Source: an uncultured Flavobacteriaceae bacterium
GTDB taxonomy: Bacteria > Bacteroidota > Bacteroidia > Flavobacteriales > Flavobacteriaceae
Direction of reading: 5' to 3'
Assembly: GCA_947494205.1 (NCBI GenBank)
Contig: CANLUH010000001.1
Location: forward strand, 310,001 to 374,000
DNA length: 64,000 nt
Under the pieces are notes generated by a model. The model searched no databases. It was not told the origin of the DNA and saw only the letters and a list, made by a program, of their open reading frames with translations. Below, in pieces: positions 9,199-20,556 of this stretch (within the stretch, counting starts at the first letter, position 1; the number at the start of each line of letters is the position of its first letter). Both the position numbers and the translations under genes were made by a program.

Positions 9199-12100
9199 TA
9201 TTTTTTGGAATTAAACCATTATCAATTTGTTCCTTAATAAAATCGGGATGATCATAATCTACTGAGTGTGCTCCTGTTTTATCCGTTTCTTGTTTTTCAT
9301 AAGAAGGTATCCCCTCTTTTATACTTCCTGGAACAGTTACTGTTCGAGTATACATTTTTTTAACTTCTTCCGTTGGTAATTTTATATTCTGAGTCCCATC
9401 ATATTTATAAGTCCTTTCATAATTTTCTCTATCAACCATATTCGCCATATCAGTTTGAACACCATCAATTTCATTGTAGATATGAATGTGAGAATTAATA
9501 ATACCTGAATGAGTCTCAGGATTTTCTAAATTATCTTTAGCGTTTACAGCTGGTGTTGCAATAGTAATTAAATTAATCTTAACATCAGTTATATTAGCTT
9601 TATCTAATGCGGCTTTTAATAGAGGAACAGCTTGAATAGCAACATTACCTCCATGGCTATGACCTATTAATGTAATATCTTCTCCTTCTACTCTATTTTT
9701 CATAATGCGCTTAACTAATTTTTTTGCTGCTTTTGTACGATCCTCTATATCGTTAAAAAAATTATTACCATAATTTAAAAAACCACCCCATTCAAATTTT
9801 GTGTCATACCAAGTAGTATTAGTCAGTCGTTGTAATTGTTCTGCTATTTCGTTAGGATTCCCTTCCTTATTTGTCCATCTTTTATTATTACTAAAAGTTC
9901 CGTGAATAAAATATGCTTCCAGTCCTTCTAATTCAATTGCATCCATTATTCTATTCTCACTAAAAGCATAAACAGAATTATGAGGATACTCTCTAAACAG
10001 AGGGTCCACAGCAAAGAATCGGCCAAGTCTAGGGTCATGCATTCTATATTTATAGTTTACACTATTGCCCTCACCTTTAACCTCGTTATCTGCTTCTTGC
10101 CCTTGGAACCCATACCTATACTCTCCACTATTTTCGTGTTTAGTAGGCATTAGCATTCCAAAGGGATAGTAATCGTTATAAGCTAGAACATCTGGCGTAA
10201 AGTTACTGAAACCCTGTAATGAATTAGGTAGTTTTCTGTCGGATACTACTTCTAATACATTGCCTAAATGGTTAGTCAATTCATAACGTTTATCTCCTAC
10301 TAAACGAGAATATGTTTTACTCGTTTTTTGGGCTTGTTTTGCATAAACATCATTAATAAATTCTAATTGGGTATTGCCGTCTTGTAATCCTAAACGAGAA
10401 GCGCCATAGATATGTTGTTCTTTTAAATTGTATGCAACACTTGTATCGCTTATAGGAGCCTCAATCTCTGCTAAAAACAGACCTCCAAGCGGTACATCAA
10501 AATTTTCTTCTATAACGATTTCCTGGCCCGCTCTTAACGTTAAATCACCACTTACAGGAGAAACTCCATAAGTTCCCGAGCTACCTGTAGCTGCAGCAAC
10601 ATAAATTCCATTTTGAGCATATTTTAATTCTTCTGTAAATATATTATCATTATTAAGCATTATATCGAATTCATATTCTGAATACGTTGGTAAATGTCCG
10701 TCTAGGGTATATACGCTTAACACATTTCCTTGAGCATCTCTTACATAGCTTGTATAGCTATTTGGTATACTTACATCGACATTACCTACTGTTTTTAAAA
10801 TACGATTTCCTATACCGTCATAATCGAAAGTAATTTTAGAGTCATCAGATTTTATAATTTCCTTAACCTTACCATCTACTCGCCAATTAATTTCATTTAT
10901 GTTTTCGGCTTCATCTTTTATTAATTGCCCTATTTCATCGTAATCGTAATTATTTGGAGCTTGGTCATCTATATCTACATTAAAAAGAGATTGAGAAACA
11001 GTATCATCTACATAAGTTAACTGATTTGTATTTGGTTTATAGTGATAAGTAAAGTTATCCATAGCGACTACACTACCACTATTAGTTTTCGCTTCACGAT
11101 ATAGTTTACTTATATTTCCATTTCTATCATATTCATAAGTTGAATTTACGCCTGAAGTATAACCCAATTTATAATTAACCTCACCATTCTTCATACTCTT
11201 AATACGATTTAATTGATCGTATTGATATTGATTATGAGCGGTATTTAATAACTCTTCGTTAATACCCATTAAACTCGTAATCATTGTTTTAATGTTTCCA
11301 TTAAATAAATCTCTTGCATGATTTGGCACTCCCGTGGGTGGCGTATCTGATAGAGTAAAAGGATTGCTTGCTATTGCTGGACTATAATCTTGTGAGAAAT
11401 AGTTTAAAGAATACGCATAAGCATCTCTCGCTACATTGGCATTTACTCCAGAGTTTAATCCATCTTTACCTATATCTTGTGTAATATTTTGTTGCTCTGA
11501 GTTTACACCTTTTAACCATCCTTGAATAGTATAAGCATAATCCATTCCTTGAACCTGCTTATCCCCAATTATTTTTCTTGCTAATGGTCCGTGGTCGTAA
11601 TATTGATAGGTTGCATCTTTTTCCCAAACTACTCCATTAGACGAGGTTTCAACACTTACAATTCTATTGTCTGCATCATACTCATAACGATGTATAAACT
11701 GATCTGCTTTGTTTTTTTGGTAAGTAACTTTATTTACGTTACCACTTATAATATCGTAATCATATAGTATTTTTTTAGTTGCTAAATCTCCAAGTATATC
11801 TAATTTATTATTTCTACATACTAACTCATTAACATTACCATGTACATCGTAACTATAAAAAATACTATTGTCGTATTCTGTATCTGGTTTATTTACGTCA
11901 TACTCATCAAAATATAACATACTAGTTACTCTATTACGACTGTTGTATGGTATGTAAGATTCGAATACTGTTTGTGGGTTTATAACGTTGTATCTATCAT
12001 AATCTGTTTTTGTTACTTCTCTTCTTAGTACATCGTTTAAAGTTCCAGGAGTAAAGTCGAAATTATTAACAACTGAACTACCTTTTAATAAACGACCATC

Positions 12101-15100
12101 ATTACTTATGCTATAATTATATTGTAAACTATATACAACCTCTCCTACTTCAATAACTCTACCTATGGCATCATATACAGAATAACTAAAGCGTTCTTTA
12201 TCATGACCTCCTACTTGTATTGGGAAAGCTTGTTTCGCGTTTTGCGCAGCTATCAACCTACCTAAAGCATCATAGGCAAAGCGTGTTTCACCTCCATCTG
12301 GTGTTTTTTGCCAAACTAACTGATTTAATGTATTATAACGATATTGTGTTTTAAGATTATGAGCCGGTAGCGTTGTATTAGTACTAGCATTATTTACATC
12401 TGTATTAATAGTATTATTTAATGTGTTTTTTTGTGCTGCTGTAAGCCCATCTCCTAAACGTTTAGCGCCTTCTGGCGGTACTGTCTGCATTAAATTACCA
12501 GCTTGATCATAATAATACAATGTATATTGGTATTCTTTATCTGGATAACTCATATCAAAATGTTCAACTGCATTTTGTATGGCGCCTTCTGTATAAGCTT
12601 CTTCAAACTGTGCTCTTAATTGTTGTAAATAATTTTGATAATTATCTTCTGTATAAGTCGCTACTATAGTTTCTATAATAGCTTCACATGGATCTTCTGG
12701 TGGTATCTTAATATTAACATTAGGCGTAAACGGAGCTGGAATACACACTTGATTATTATTTACATAATCTTGAATATATTGTTTCCATGTCCAAGATTCT
12801 CCAGATGTATTGGTTCCTGTATAACCTTCAATTAGCGTTTGCATTTCACTATTAGGCGTTGAAAGATTATCAAAACCATAATTAACTGCCGTATCACCAA
12901 ACTCTCCAATAGTTAAATAAAATGGATGATTAACATCTGTAACATTATGGTATTGTAAATAATAAATATAATTATCGGTAATGTAGCCATAATACATACC
13001 ACAAAAATAATCTTCATTAAATGCTGCTGCCCTTTCTACTCCAACTGTACCCGTTGTAGATACAAATGCGTCTAATGTATTATCAAATACAAAAGAAAAA
13101 TAATCATTATAAGTATCCCATTTCTCATTGCAACTTACTGGAGGTACCGTTTGTACTACACAATCGCATGGCGGTTCTGGTAAAGAGATGTATGTACATT
13201 CGAATCTATATAATGCGCCTCTAGACGAATTACAAGCAGAACTAACACAACGAGAACCTGCTGAACCAGTAATCTCAGACAACCAAGAAAATGAACTTGT
13301 CTCATTAAATGTTGTCCCTGAATTATTTAATTCTATTTGAGCATTAGTAATAAATGGTAGTGATATATTTATCTCAAAATCAGTTATTACGCTTCCATTT
13401 GTTGCAGTTCTATCGAATGAGAATTGAGAAGAAGAGCTTCCTGCTACCTCTGTTGATAATTTATAGTACCTATTTGCAATTCTTATAACAACAAAAGCTT
13501 TAGTAGTACTACATTCTTTATTACAATAAGGTATTCTTATTAATTCCGCTGCTTCAACATCTGCTGGTGTATAGCTATACCTTCCATCTGCATTAAAGAA
13601 ATATTTTATTGCCGGAGACCATTCTGTATACTGATTTAATGCTATTGGATTATTTGGCTGTATGTATAATCCATCATTTAATATTTTTTGATATAATGCA
13701 AGAAAATCTTCTTCTGCTGCTTCTTTATCTGCTCTAATATCGAAGCATCCTTCTGGAACTGAAGCCTTGGCTAACTCTTCTTTTACGACTCCTAAATAAC
13801 TAGGGTCTTTTATAACTCCATTATTTAGTTTTATATAATTAGCTAATTCGGTTTCACTTATTCCGTTGTTATACATTTCTTTTAATACAGAAACCTTTCT
13901 ACTTTGTGCTCCACCTTGTCCTGGACAAACAATATTATTAACTTCCCATCCTGTGTTTCCTATTGGACCTGTTACCACTAAGCGTACTACTGTAGGAAAA
14001 GCTGTAGTTTTATTAAAAGATAATGTTCCTTCTCCTACTCCTAAAATAGGTCCGCCATTTACTGTTTGATTAACGCCTGTATCTTGAAAACTATTTCCTC
14101 CAATATATTCAAATACATCTAAATTATATGAACCACTAGGAGCTGTACCTGATCCTCTATAACCACTATCTGCAACTTCTACTCCATTATAAATTAATTG
14201 AAATCTATCTGGAACTGTATAGGCATCATAATCTATGCTAAATGTTCCTGTATCTTCTCCTATAAAGATATCTAATGTATAAATTCCTGTATTACCTGAA
14301 GCGTCAAAATTAGTTCCACAATATACTTCATCATCGCAAGCATCACCAATACCATCTCCATCTGTATCTGTTTGATCTGGATTTGCCACTTCTGGGCAAT
14401 TATCATCCCAATCTGGTACTCCATCATTATCTTCATCATCTTCACACCAATCTAAACAGGCTCCAATATCTACACAGCTTTTACCTTTAAACACAAACTC
14501 GACAATATTACTTCCTATTCTTACTTTTGCGAGTATTTCGTATAAGTGGTTATTTGGAGAAGATAATCCGTAGTTATAGTAAATATCTGTCATAGATAAA
14601 ATCTCCCATGAACTACCATAATTAGACCAGGTATGTGAGCTACTCCAGTCGTTACTATCTGGTAAATCTATAGTAATAGGTGATACGCATTTACTTATCC
14701 CCGATAGGTTTTGCAATTGAAAATTTAAAGTATTTGATAACACTTGCCCTGAAATAGCAAGCGCATCGCCTTGTGCGCCTCCTAAACTCTGAAATAATTC
14801 TATAGACATATATTGTCCTGAATACGAAATAGTGTTGGTAAGGTTAGTATTTAAACTATTACGTTCTTTAAAGAATCCATCTAAAAATACTTGTAAATCT
14901 AGTTGCGATTTGCACTTCCCTGTTAATGCAAAATAATTTTCTTCAGTTTGATTTTGTAAGTCTTCAATAAATGCTGCTTCATCTTCAGCTATAGCTTCTG
15001 TATCAATTAGTAAAGTAGAGCTTACAAAACGTTTAATTTTGTTCTCATAGAATCCTGCTGAGTCCGAATTACATAAATGGTTATTAGGTTCGTTGACTAA

Positions 15101-18100
15101 ACTATTTAATTGATTTTGTATAGAGTTACCACTAAAATTCACATTAAGGTAATGATAAATCGCATCTGTAAAATCATCAGAATCTGTGATTCCTGTATTT
15201 ACATTATAACCACTTTGTTCTTCTGCAATTTCTATATCTCCTGTACTTATTAACTCCCCTTCTAAACACCCATTATAGCAACCTCCATTAATAGCATGAA
15301 TAGCTAGAAATACATCATAAATTTTCGTTTTAAGACCTCTATAGTAATTAACATATTGATTCCAAACTTGATCTTTCTTCTCTGTAGTGGGCAGTCCATT
15401 TATTGCAGATAGTATCCCAGATATTGAAGTAGGAACAGGTTCACTTCCTGTTAATAAACTACCATATCTTACAGTTGCATAACTAAATCGTAACATATTA
15501 TAATTCATATCATTAAAGTCAGTAACAACTGCATGCCTCATAATAGCATCCCTAAGACCATCTTCTGTTATACTTGTCGATGTTTCCGATGCATATTGCA
15601 AATTAAAATATGGATCTCTATCTAATAATTCATCAAAACTACCTAATAGGCCTTGACTTAACGCTACACTGTAAGTTGTTATATCTTCTAGATATTGATT
15701 AAAGCCTGGTGATGTGCGATTATCAAATGTTCTATTACATAAATCTGTAGAATACTCTAAATAACAATACTCTGGATGATACTCTACTAATGCCTCAGCC
15801 CAACTTGGTTGCCAAGCAGTTATAAAATCTTCTATACTAGCTAAATCTTCTGGAGAAACAAAATATTGTAATCCGTTTACTCCTAATGTAGGTGTTACTC
15901 CATTTACAATTTCTGGAAGCCACGTACCATCTGTTTGTTCTTGAACCTGAACTTTTGCTACATTACCTTCATCATCTAAATAATTCCCAATAGGGTTCCT
16001 CCAATGATTTCCTGCGGTTGTATTATTCGTTCCATTATAAAGCGCTCCATTTGTATGATTAAAAACACTTAATTCGTCTGTAACTAATCCATTATTGTCT
16101 ACTTCTACATTACCGTATTGTCCATAAGGACTCATATCTGTTAATAATGTTTGCCTGTCTACATAACATTTGTCTTTTACTTCACAAACCTCAGATAAAA
16201 TAATAAAGGTTTCCTCTAAATCGTTTATATAATCTTGAATTTCTATACCTAGATTACCTGTTGCTGTTACAATAATTGTGTTTCCAGAAACAGAAAAAGT
16301 TGAAGCATCATACTCTAAAAGTAATTCTGCGACTATAAAAGCAGTTTCTCCTTGAGCAACAAGATTACAATCTACTTCACTACAGTTAAATGTTTCTGGT
16401 ATAAAATCTTCTGCAACTAAAATACAATTAGCATTTGCCAGAAAATGCTCCCAATGCGTATCTATAGCTTCTTTACTTACTCTTAAATCTTTTGCTAAAG
16501 TATATTCTCCTGTATTTAATTGAGCAGTTTTAGTTGTGTTAAACGCGACTTCTTGTAATTCATTAACTGAACCTCCTACAAATTTATCATCACCACAATC
16601 GTCCGTTAATGAGACCGCTATATCATATTCGTATGGATATTCCTCTGGGCACTCTGGAAATGTAAATTGTCCAGAATTCTCTAACTCATATTTAAAAGTA
16701 TAATTTGAATTATTATCTGATACTGTAAGTTGTTTCACTACTCTTAGGCCATCATTATAGGCCCCATAGCGTCCTGTATTATATACTATATTATTATCTA
16801 CATTTGTATCTACGTCTGTAACGTTTAGTTTATTTAATAAATCACTTTCTAGTATATTATGTAAACTTAAATCTTGTTCATCATCTAGTGGCAACAATAT
16901 ATCTTGTCCATTACTTTCAGGGTTACCACCTCCTAATGCAGATGCTATAGTACGTCCTTGTGGGTCTAAATAAGTTATAGTTACTTGACCATTAGGGTCT
17001 ACAACTGTATTCTTTTTATAGTGTGTTAATTTACCTACTTGGTAACCGAACAATCTATTTAATTCGAACGAAGATGAAGGCTGTGAGTAATAATATTTCA
17101 TTTCGTGCCCATTACCTAGTTGATGAGTTACCCCTGGCGCACCTTGCCTTCTTACACGTCCTGTATTATCTGGTGTATATTCTATTTGGGTAAACGGATA
17201 TTTTAAAGCATCTGGCACATAAGCTTGAAATGGTTTGCTAGCAGAGACATTAGTATTTGGGGAATAATATTTACTAGAGCCATCGATCATTTCTGAGAGG
17301 TTGATATCGCAAACAGCTCCAACGACATCCCAATCAAAATCATAATGAGAGTAAGCCTTGTTATTAACCTGACTTTTATTAAAATCTTTATAAAACTTTA
17401 TTTTATTATTTTCTGCTGGTGCTGGTAATATTTCTATTCCTGGACGCCCTTGATTATCGTAAATTGTCTCGGCAACTATAGCATTATCATCACTATTAAT
17501 TTTTGTAACTGTTTGTCTGTTTCTTAGAGTACCATCAAAATAGTTTACAATTTCTTTTTTCTTTCCTTCTTCAGCATAAAATGCTTGAAACTGCCAATTC
17601 TTATTATTTTCATGCATTGCTTGTATTACATAGACTAATGCTTGCGGACTTACCCAGTCTGAGACTGTACTTGGAGTTAAAGCATGAGAACTCCATGGGC
17701 CATATTTAGGAATGGATGTATTAGCTAAAAAGCGTCCTACAGCTCGTACTCTAAAAACAAGTGCACCCTTATCATATATTAAAGGAACTTCGTAAGATGT
17801 TACATTTTTAAGTACTTCTACTCTTGTATTATTTAATTCAAAATCTCTTCTAGTTAAGGGGATTTGATTATTAGATAATGTGTTATTATTTGCTCCATAA
17901 TTATCTATCCAAGCCCATTCTAATTGATACTCTTCTGCTCCATTAACTGCATTCCAAGCGACTTCTACAGTACAAGGGTTACTTGCTGATGGTAAAACAG
18001 TTATGCCCGAAAATTGTGTAGCTGTTTGAGATAGTTGTTTATAAACTTCTACATTAGTACCAACAGATAAAATAACATTATCTGGAGTTATTGTTGTGGA

Positions 18101-18556
18101 GTAAGGTGTTCCAGAATAAAGATTATAAAAAGTTTCTAATGAAACCACTTCTACTGTAGCACCATACTTTCCTGCTAAATGGTGCTCTACTAAATCTATA
18201 TAGTTCCCTGTGTTACCATTACTATTGTATAAAATTTCTAATTGTAATGGTACTGTTGGTTCTGTAGTAGTTGATGTTATAGGTGTAACGTTAAGATTTA
18301 CAACATACTTATTCCAATTAAAAGGTGGAATATCGTCGTTAACTTCAAGGCGAATAAATGCATTTATACTCTCTACTGTAGTTGTATTTGGGTTATACAC
18401 TTGTGAGAAACTTTGAATAGTCTCTCCTGCTTGAATTTGATTTCCATTCAATGTATTTTGCCCATTTGCAGTAGTGAACATACAGCAAAACATGTACAAA
18501 CATATAATTAAACTTATTTTTTGTACGACAGCATTCTTTCTTTTTTGAAATACCAT
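9191..18556 (-). CDS. Giant secreted YD/RHS-repeat protein with lipase-like C-terminal tip
   Basis: A 3121-residue polymorphic-toxin-type protein. I start it at the ATG at 18556 because this gives a clean signal peptide ([13 protein letters not shown], a hydrophobic core, then TTANGQ); an ATG at 18598 adds 14 residues. A fibronectin-III-like domain is near residues 185-290. A Bacteroidota YD N-terminal region ([27 protein letters not shown]) is near 312-375, and one thrombospondin type-3 calcium repeat ([13 protein letters not shown]) near 1372-1410. YD repeats such as [16 protein letters not shown] run from about 2020, and the RHS core ends in [14 protein letters not shown] before 2857. The tip, 2858-3121, has an alpha/beta-hydrolase look: FIHGT (2883-2887) and GHSHGGN with nucleophile Ser2967, plus a late HSVDYDHP. 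The RHS shell is presumed to enclose and cleave off the tip. The lipase activity is inferred. Confidence 0.88.
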   Translation of the reverse strand: MVFQKRKNAVVQKISLIICLYMFCCMFTTANGQNTLNGNQIQAGETIQSFSQVYNPNTTTVESINAFIRLEVNDDIPPFNWNKYVVNLNVTPITSTTTEPTVPLQLEILYNSNGNTGNYIDLVEHHLAGKYGATVEVVSLETFYNLYSGTPYSTTITPDNVILSVGTNVEVYKQLSQTATQFSGITVLPSASNPCTVEVAWNAVNGAEEYQLEWAWIDNYGANNNTLSNNQIPLTRRDFELNNTRVEVLKNVTSYEVPLIYDKGALVFRVRAVGRFLANTSIPKYGPWSSHALTPSTVSDWVSPQALVYVIQAMHENNKNWQFQAFYAEEGKKKEIVNYFDGTLRNRQTVTKINSDDNAIVAETIYDNQGRPGIEILPAPAENNKIKFYKDFNKSQVNNKAYSHYDFDWDVVGAVCDINLSEMIDGSSKYYSPNTNVSASKPFQAYVPDALKYPFTQIEYTPDNTGRVRRQGAPGVTHQLGNGHEMKYYYSQPSSSFELNRLFGYQVGKLTHYKKNTVVDPNGQVTITYLDPQGRTIASALGGGNPESNGQDILLPLDDEQDLSLHNILESDLLNKLNVTDVDTNVDNNIVYNTGRYGAYNDGLRVVKQLTVSDNNSNYTFKYELENSGQFTFPECPEEYPYEYDIAVSLTDDCGDDKFVGGSVNELQEVAFNTTKTAQLNTGEYTLAKDLRVSKEAIDTHWEHFLANANCILVAEDFIPETFNCSEVDCNLVAQGETAFIVAELLLEYDASTFSVSGNTIIVTATGNLGIEIQDYINDLEETFIILSEVCEVKDKCYVDRQTLLTDMSPYGQYGNVEVDNNGLVTDELSVFNHTNGALYNGTNNTTAGNHWRNPIGNYLDDEGNVAKVQVQEQTDGTWLPEIVNGVTPTLGVNGLQYFVSPEDLASIEDFITAWQPSWAEALVEYHPEYCYLEYSTDLCNRTFDNRTSPGFNQYLEDITTYSVALSQGLLGSFDELLDRDPYFNLQYASETSTSITEDGLRDAIMRHAVVTDFNDMNYNMLRFSYATVRYGSLLTGSEPVPTSISGILSAINGLPTTEKKDQVWNQYVNYYRGLKTKIYDVFLAIHAINGGCYNGCLEGELISTGDIEIAEEQSGYNVNTGITDSDDFTDAIYHYLNVNFSGNSIQNQLNSLVNEPNNHLCNSDSAGFYENKIKRFVSSTLLIDTEAIAEDEAAFIEDLQNQTEENYFALTGKCKSQLDLQVFLDGFFKERNSLNTNLTNTISYSGQYMSIELFQSLGGAQGDALAISGQVLSNTLNFQLQNLSGISKCVSPITIDLPDSNDWSSSHTWSNYGSSWEILSMTDIYYNYGLSSPNNHLYEILAKVRIGSNIVEFVFKGKSCVDIGACLDWCEDDEDNDGVPDWDDNCPEVANPDQTDTDGDGIGDACDDEVYCGTNFDASGNTGIYTLDIFIGEDTGTFSIDYDAYTVPDRFQLIYNGVEVADSGYRGSGTAPSGSYNLDVFEYIGGNSFQDTGVNQTVNGGPILGVGEGTLSFNKTTAFPTVVRLVVTGPIGNTGWEVNNIVCPGQGGAQSRKVSVLKEMYNNGISETELANYIKLNNGVIKDPSYLGVVKEELAKASVPEGCFDIRADKEAAEEDFLALYQKILNDGLYIQPNNPIALNQYTEWSPAIKYFFNADGRYSYTPADVEAAELIRIPYCNKECSTTKAFVVIRIANRYYKLSTEVAGSSSSQFSFDRTATNGSVITDFEINISLPFITNAQIELNNSGTTFNETSSFSWLSEITGSAGSRCVSSACNSSRGALYRFECTYISLPEPPCDCVVQTVPPVSCNEKWDTYNDYFSFVFDNTLDAFVSTTGTVGVERAAAFNEDYFCGMYYGYITDNYIYYLQYHNVTDVNHPFYLTIGEFGDTAVNYGFDNLSTPNSEMQTLIEGYTGTNTSGESWTWKQYIQDYVNNNQVCIPAPFTPNVNIKIPPEDPCEAIIETIVATYTEDNYQNYLQQLRAQFEEAYTEGAIQNAVEHFDMSYPDKEYQYTLYYYDQAGNLMQTVPPEGAKRLGDGLTAAQKNTLNNTINTDVNNASTNTTLPAHNLKTQYRYNTLNQLVWQKTPDGGETRFAYDALGRLIAAQNAKQAFPIQVGGHDKERFSYSVYDAIGRVIEVGEVVYSLQYNYSISNDGRLLKGSSVVNNFDFTPGTLNDVLRREVTKTDYDRYNVINPQTVFESYIPYNSRNRVTSMLYFDEYDVNKPDTEYDNSIFYSYDVHGNVNELVCRNNKLDILGDLATKKILYDYDIISGNVNKVTYQKNKADQFIHRYEYDADNRIVSVETSSNGVVWEKDATYQYYDHGPLARKIIGDKQVQGMDYAYTIQGWLKGVNSEQQNITQDIGKDGLNSGVNANVARDAYAYSLNYFSQDYSPAIASNPFTLSDTPPTGVPNHARDLFNGNIKTMITSLMGINEELLNTAHNQYQYDQLNRIKSMKNGEVNYKLGYTSGVNSTYEYDRNGNISKLYREAKTNSGSVVAMDNFTYHYKPNTNQLTYVDDTVSQSLFNVDIDDQAPNNYDYDEIGQLIKDEAENINEINWRVDGKVKEIIKSDDSKITFDYDGIGNRILKTVGNVDVSIPNSYTSYVRDAQGNVLSVYTLDGHLPTYSEYEFDIMLNNDNIFTEELKYAQNGIYVAAATGSSGTYGVSPVSGDLTLRAGQEIVIEENFDVPLGGLFLAEIEAPISDTSVAYNLKEQHIYGASRLGLQDGNTQLEFINDVYAKQAQKTSKTYSRLVGDKRYELTNHLGNVLEVVSDRKLPNSLQGFSNFTPDVLAYNDYYPFGMLMPTKHENSGEYRYGFQGQEADNEVKGEGNSVNYKYRMHDPRLGRFFAVDPLFREYPHNSVYAFSENRIMDAIELEGLEAYFIHGTFSNNKRWTNKEGNPNEIAEQLQRLTNTTWYDTKFEWGGFLNYGNNFFNDIEDRTKAAKKLVKRIMKNRVEGEDITLIGHSHGGNVAIQAVPLLKAALDKANITDVKINLITIATPAVNAKDNLENPETHSGIINSHIHIYNEIDGVQTDMANMVDRENYERTYKYDGTQNIKLPTEEVKKMYTRTVTVPGSIKEGIPSYEKQETDKTGAHSVDYDHPDFIKEQIDNGLIPKNND
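9984..10174 (-). repeat. Inverted repeat, RHS core copy 2 (191 bp)
   Basis: Exact reverse complement of 7906-8096, within the RHS gene (residues about 2795-2857). The flanking base differs on both sides, so the edges of perfect identity are sharp. The segment between the copies is 1887 bp (8097-9983). Confidence 0.95.
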
Positions 18557-18692
18557 TGGAATACCTTTTAATATTAAACGATTGAATAATGAAACCACTT
18601 TTTAAATACTGTTTTTAATCTATTAATAGATATTTATACAGAGTCTGTTAATATTGGTTTCATGCACAAAATTATTTTTTGAAAAAGACGTG

Positions 18693-19409
18693 TTAGTTAG
18701 CCATAATAACTTCGAAGTTTTTAAACTCTTCTGCAGGTGTTATGGTTTTGTCTTTATATACGAAATAGCGATTTTGATTTAGTAAATTTGAATTTTTAAT
18801 AGTATCAACATAATTAGAATATGTTATCTCTAACCTTGGTATTCCCATATCCGGTTCAGATTCATTCTCATAAATCGCAAAATCTGAAACAATATCAAAA
18901 AACAATATTTGCTTAGAAAGCTTAAACGTTGTCTTGTCTATATGAAGAATAATTTTTGATATTTCACTTAGTTCTGGTTCTTGTGAACTTAATTCAATTT
19001 CCCAATAAGTTTGACTATCTTTTAATGATTTTTCATCAAAATACTCTAACATTTTATCTGTGGCAATTTGGTCTATCCCTTTTATTATTGGTTCAGACGA
19101 GTAACCAACCATCATTAATTTTTGATCTTTATTTAGCTTGACTACAAAATCTTCACCTTGTATATATTCCATTTTATCTAACTGTTGATAAAACGTTTCA
19201 CTTGCTCTAATTTGAATACCATTATAAGACTCGTAAGCTTTAGTGCCATCTTCATTTTTATACATTGCATAGTTAATATTAGACTGTACAGCTGTTTGAT
19301 TTTTAGTTACTTCTATATATTGTTTTAATATATCGTCTACATTTTGTGCCCACAATGTATTACCTAGAAGGCATATAATTAATAATTTTAATGTGCTACT
19401 TACTTTCAT
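18693..19409 (-). CDS. Secreted protein of unknown function in the RHS operon
   Basis: A 238-residue protein with a signal peptide (MKVSSTLKLLIICLLGNTLWAQ). The mature part alternates short amphipathic strands, including YESYNGIQIRASETFYQQL, GEDFVVKLNKDQKLMMVGY and LEITYSNYVDTI. This pattern resembles the LolA/LppX half-barrel fold of periplasmic lipoprotein-handling proteins, but I see no decisive motif. It sits 17 bp after the gene at 19427 and 136 bp before the RHS start used here, so it is co-transcribed with the YD proteins. It may be a periplasmic accessory or chaperone for their export or assembly; that is a guess from position. Confidence 0.6.
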   Translation of the reverse strand: MKVSSTLKLLIICLLGNTLWAQNVDDILKQYIEVTKNQTAVQSNINYAMYKNEDGTKAYESYNGIQIRASETFYQQLDKMEYIQGEDFVVKLNKDQKLMMVGYSSEPIIKGIDQIATDKMLEYFDEKSLKDSQTYWEIELSSQEPELSEISKIILHIDKTTFKLSKQILFFDIVSDFAIYENESEPDMGIPRLEITYSNYVDTIKNSNLLNQNRYFVYKDKTITPAEEFKNFEVIMAN

Positions 19410-19426
19410 AACTATGTGTAATTATA

Positions 19427-20521
19427 TTAGTTGTTTTTTGTATGACTACTGCGTGTTTCTTGTACAGTATAAATTCCTTTTTCGGTTTCTTTTTTTATTC
19501 TAACTAAACCACCTTGATTGTCGTATTCATAAAATGTGCTGTAGTTATTTTCATCTTGCTCTGCCATTAACCACTGTGTTTGTGGATCATATACATAAGT
19601 CTTCATATTACTATTAAATGGATGTACCCTTATATCATCGAAATAACTGACGATATTTTGGTTATCGTTACGCAACTCTACTTCTATATCGGTTGCATTA
19701 CCAGGAATAATAAAAGTATCGGCTATCCGTTGCCAACTATCTATAATATGCCCTACAGGATTAAAGTCTGTACTTTGTATTATATTTCCTTGTTGGTTAT
19801 AAAAATTAACTCTAATGTAAGAGCTACTATAAGACATAACTTGTGTCGCGTGCTCCTCTTTTACCCAACCACTAACTATGTATTCTTGTCCTGGTTTTGG
19901 TTGAAAAGAATAACAATCATCACATGGTGGAGAGACTACAGTAATAGTAATATCATCTATGCTTAATTCCGATTGTCTAGTGTTACCATTACCATCGGGT
20001 TGAGCAGGCAAATTCATTCTAGGGTGCACCCAAAATTGAGAATAATTAGCATCTGCTGTAAATGTTGTTGTGATGTTAGTCCAAACTAAATTTGTATAGT
20101 TATTAAAAAGATTACTAATTATGTTTTGACTACTTGTTGGCGTTGGTATTGGACTAGAACTCGTTTGCGATACTATACCATTAGCAGCCATAATATTAAG
20201 TAGGGCATTATCTCTTATGGTTTGAATATTATAATCTCTTGTTCTTATTCTACAGGTTATAGAATAAGTAACACCTTGCTGAAAATTAAAATTAGCCAAA
20301 ATACCTTCTCCTCTTGCACTGTAGGACCACATCCAAGCATAAGGATTTGTAGACGAGTTTATACTAGGTGAACCATGCGATTGTATCCAATTAGGGACGC
20401 ATGTAGCAAAGGCACCATTTCCAGTACAAGTAGCAGCGTTAAAGTTACCATTAGGTAATTGTGCATACAGTAACGAACAGCTAAACATTGTAATTAATAA
20501 TATGATATAATATTTTTTCAT
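19427..20521 (-). CDS. Secreted carbohydrate-binding-like protein with the C-terminal tail of a YD partner
   Basis: A 364-residue secreted protein (signal peptide MKKYYIILLITMFSCSLLYAQ). Residues 22-195 form a jelly-roll-like module starting LPNGNFNAATC and ending in LSIDDITITVV, the pattern of carbohydrate-binding or adhesin domains. Residues 205-300 form a second such module (GQEYIVSGWVKEEHATQ ... VSYFDDIRVHPF). The last 60 residues (TYVYDPQTQWLMAEQDENNY, STFYEYDNQGGLVRIKKETE) are a YD-type tail that, from memory, normally ends large Bacteroidota YD partner proteins. It lies 35 bp after the 1865-residue partner gene. The pair therefore looks like one protein divided into two separately exported pieces. 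Confidence 0.7.
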   Translation of the reverse strand: MKKYYIILLITMFSCSLLYAQLPNGNFNAATCTGNGAFATCVPNWIQSHGSPSINSSTNPYAWMWSYSARGEGILANFNFQQGVTYSITCRIRTRDYNIQTIRDNALLNIMAANGIVSQTSSSPIPTPTSSQNIISNLFNNYTNLVWTNITTTFTADANYSQFWVHPRMNLPAQPDGNGNTRQSELSIDDITITVVSPPCDDCYSFQPKPGQEYIVSGWVKEEHATQVMSYSSSYIRVNFYNQQGNIIQSTDFNPVGHIIDSWQRIADTFIIPGNATDIEVELRNDNQNIVSYFDDIRVHPFNSNMKTYVYDPQTQWLMAEQDENNYSTFYEYDNQGGLVRIKKETEKGIYTVQETRSSHTKNN

Positions 20522-20556
20522 AATGTGTGTGACTTTAATTATGACTGTTTAAGCAA

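Noticed and set aside
19580-19966. A 128-codon plus-strand frame opposite the YD-tail gene
   Set aside because: It is antisense to a well-supported signal-peptide gene, and its Tyr/Ile/Thr-rich translation resembles no protein.
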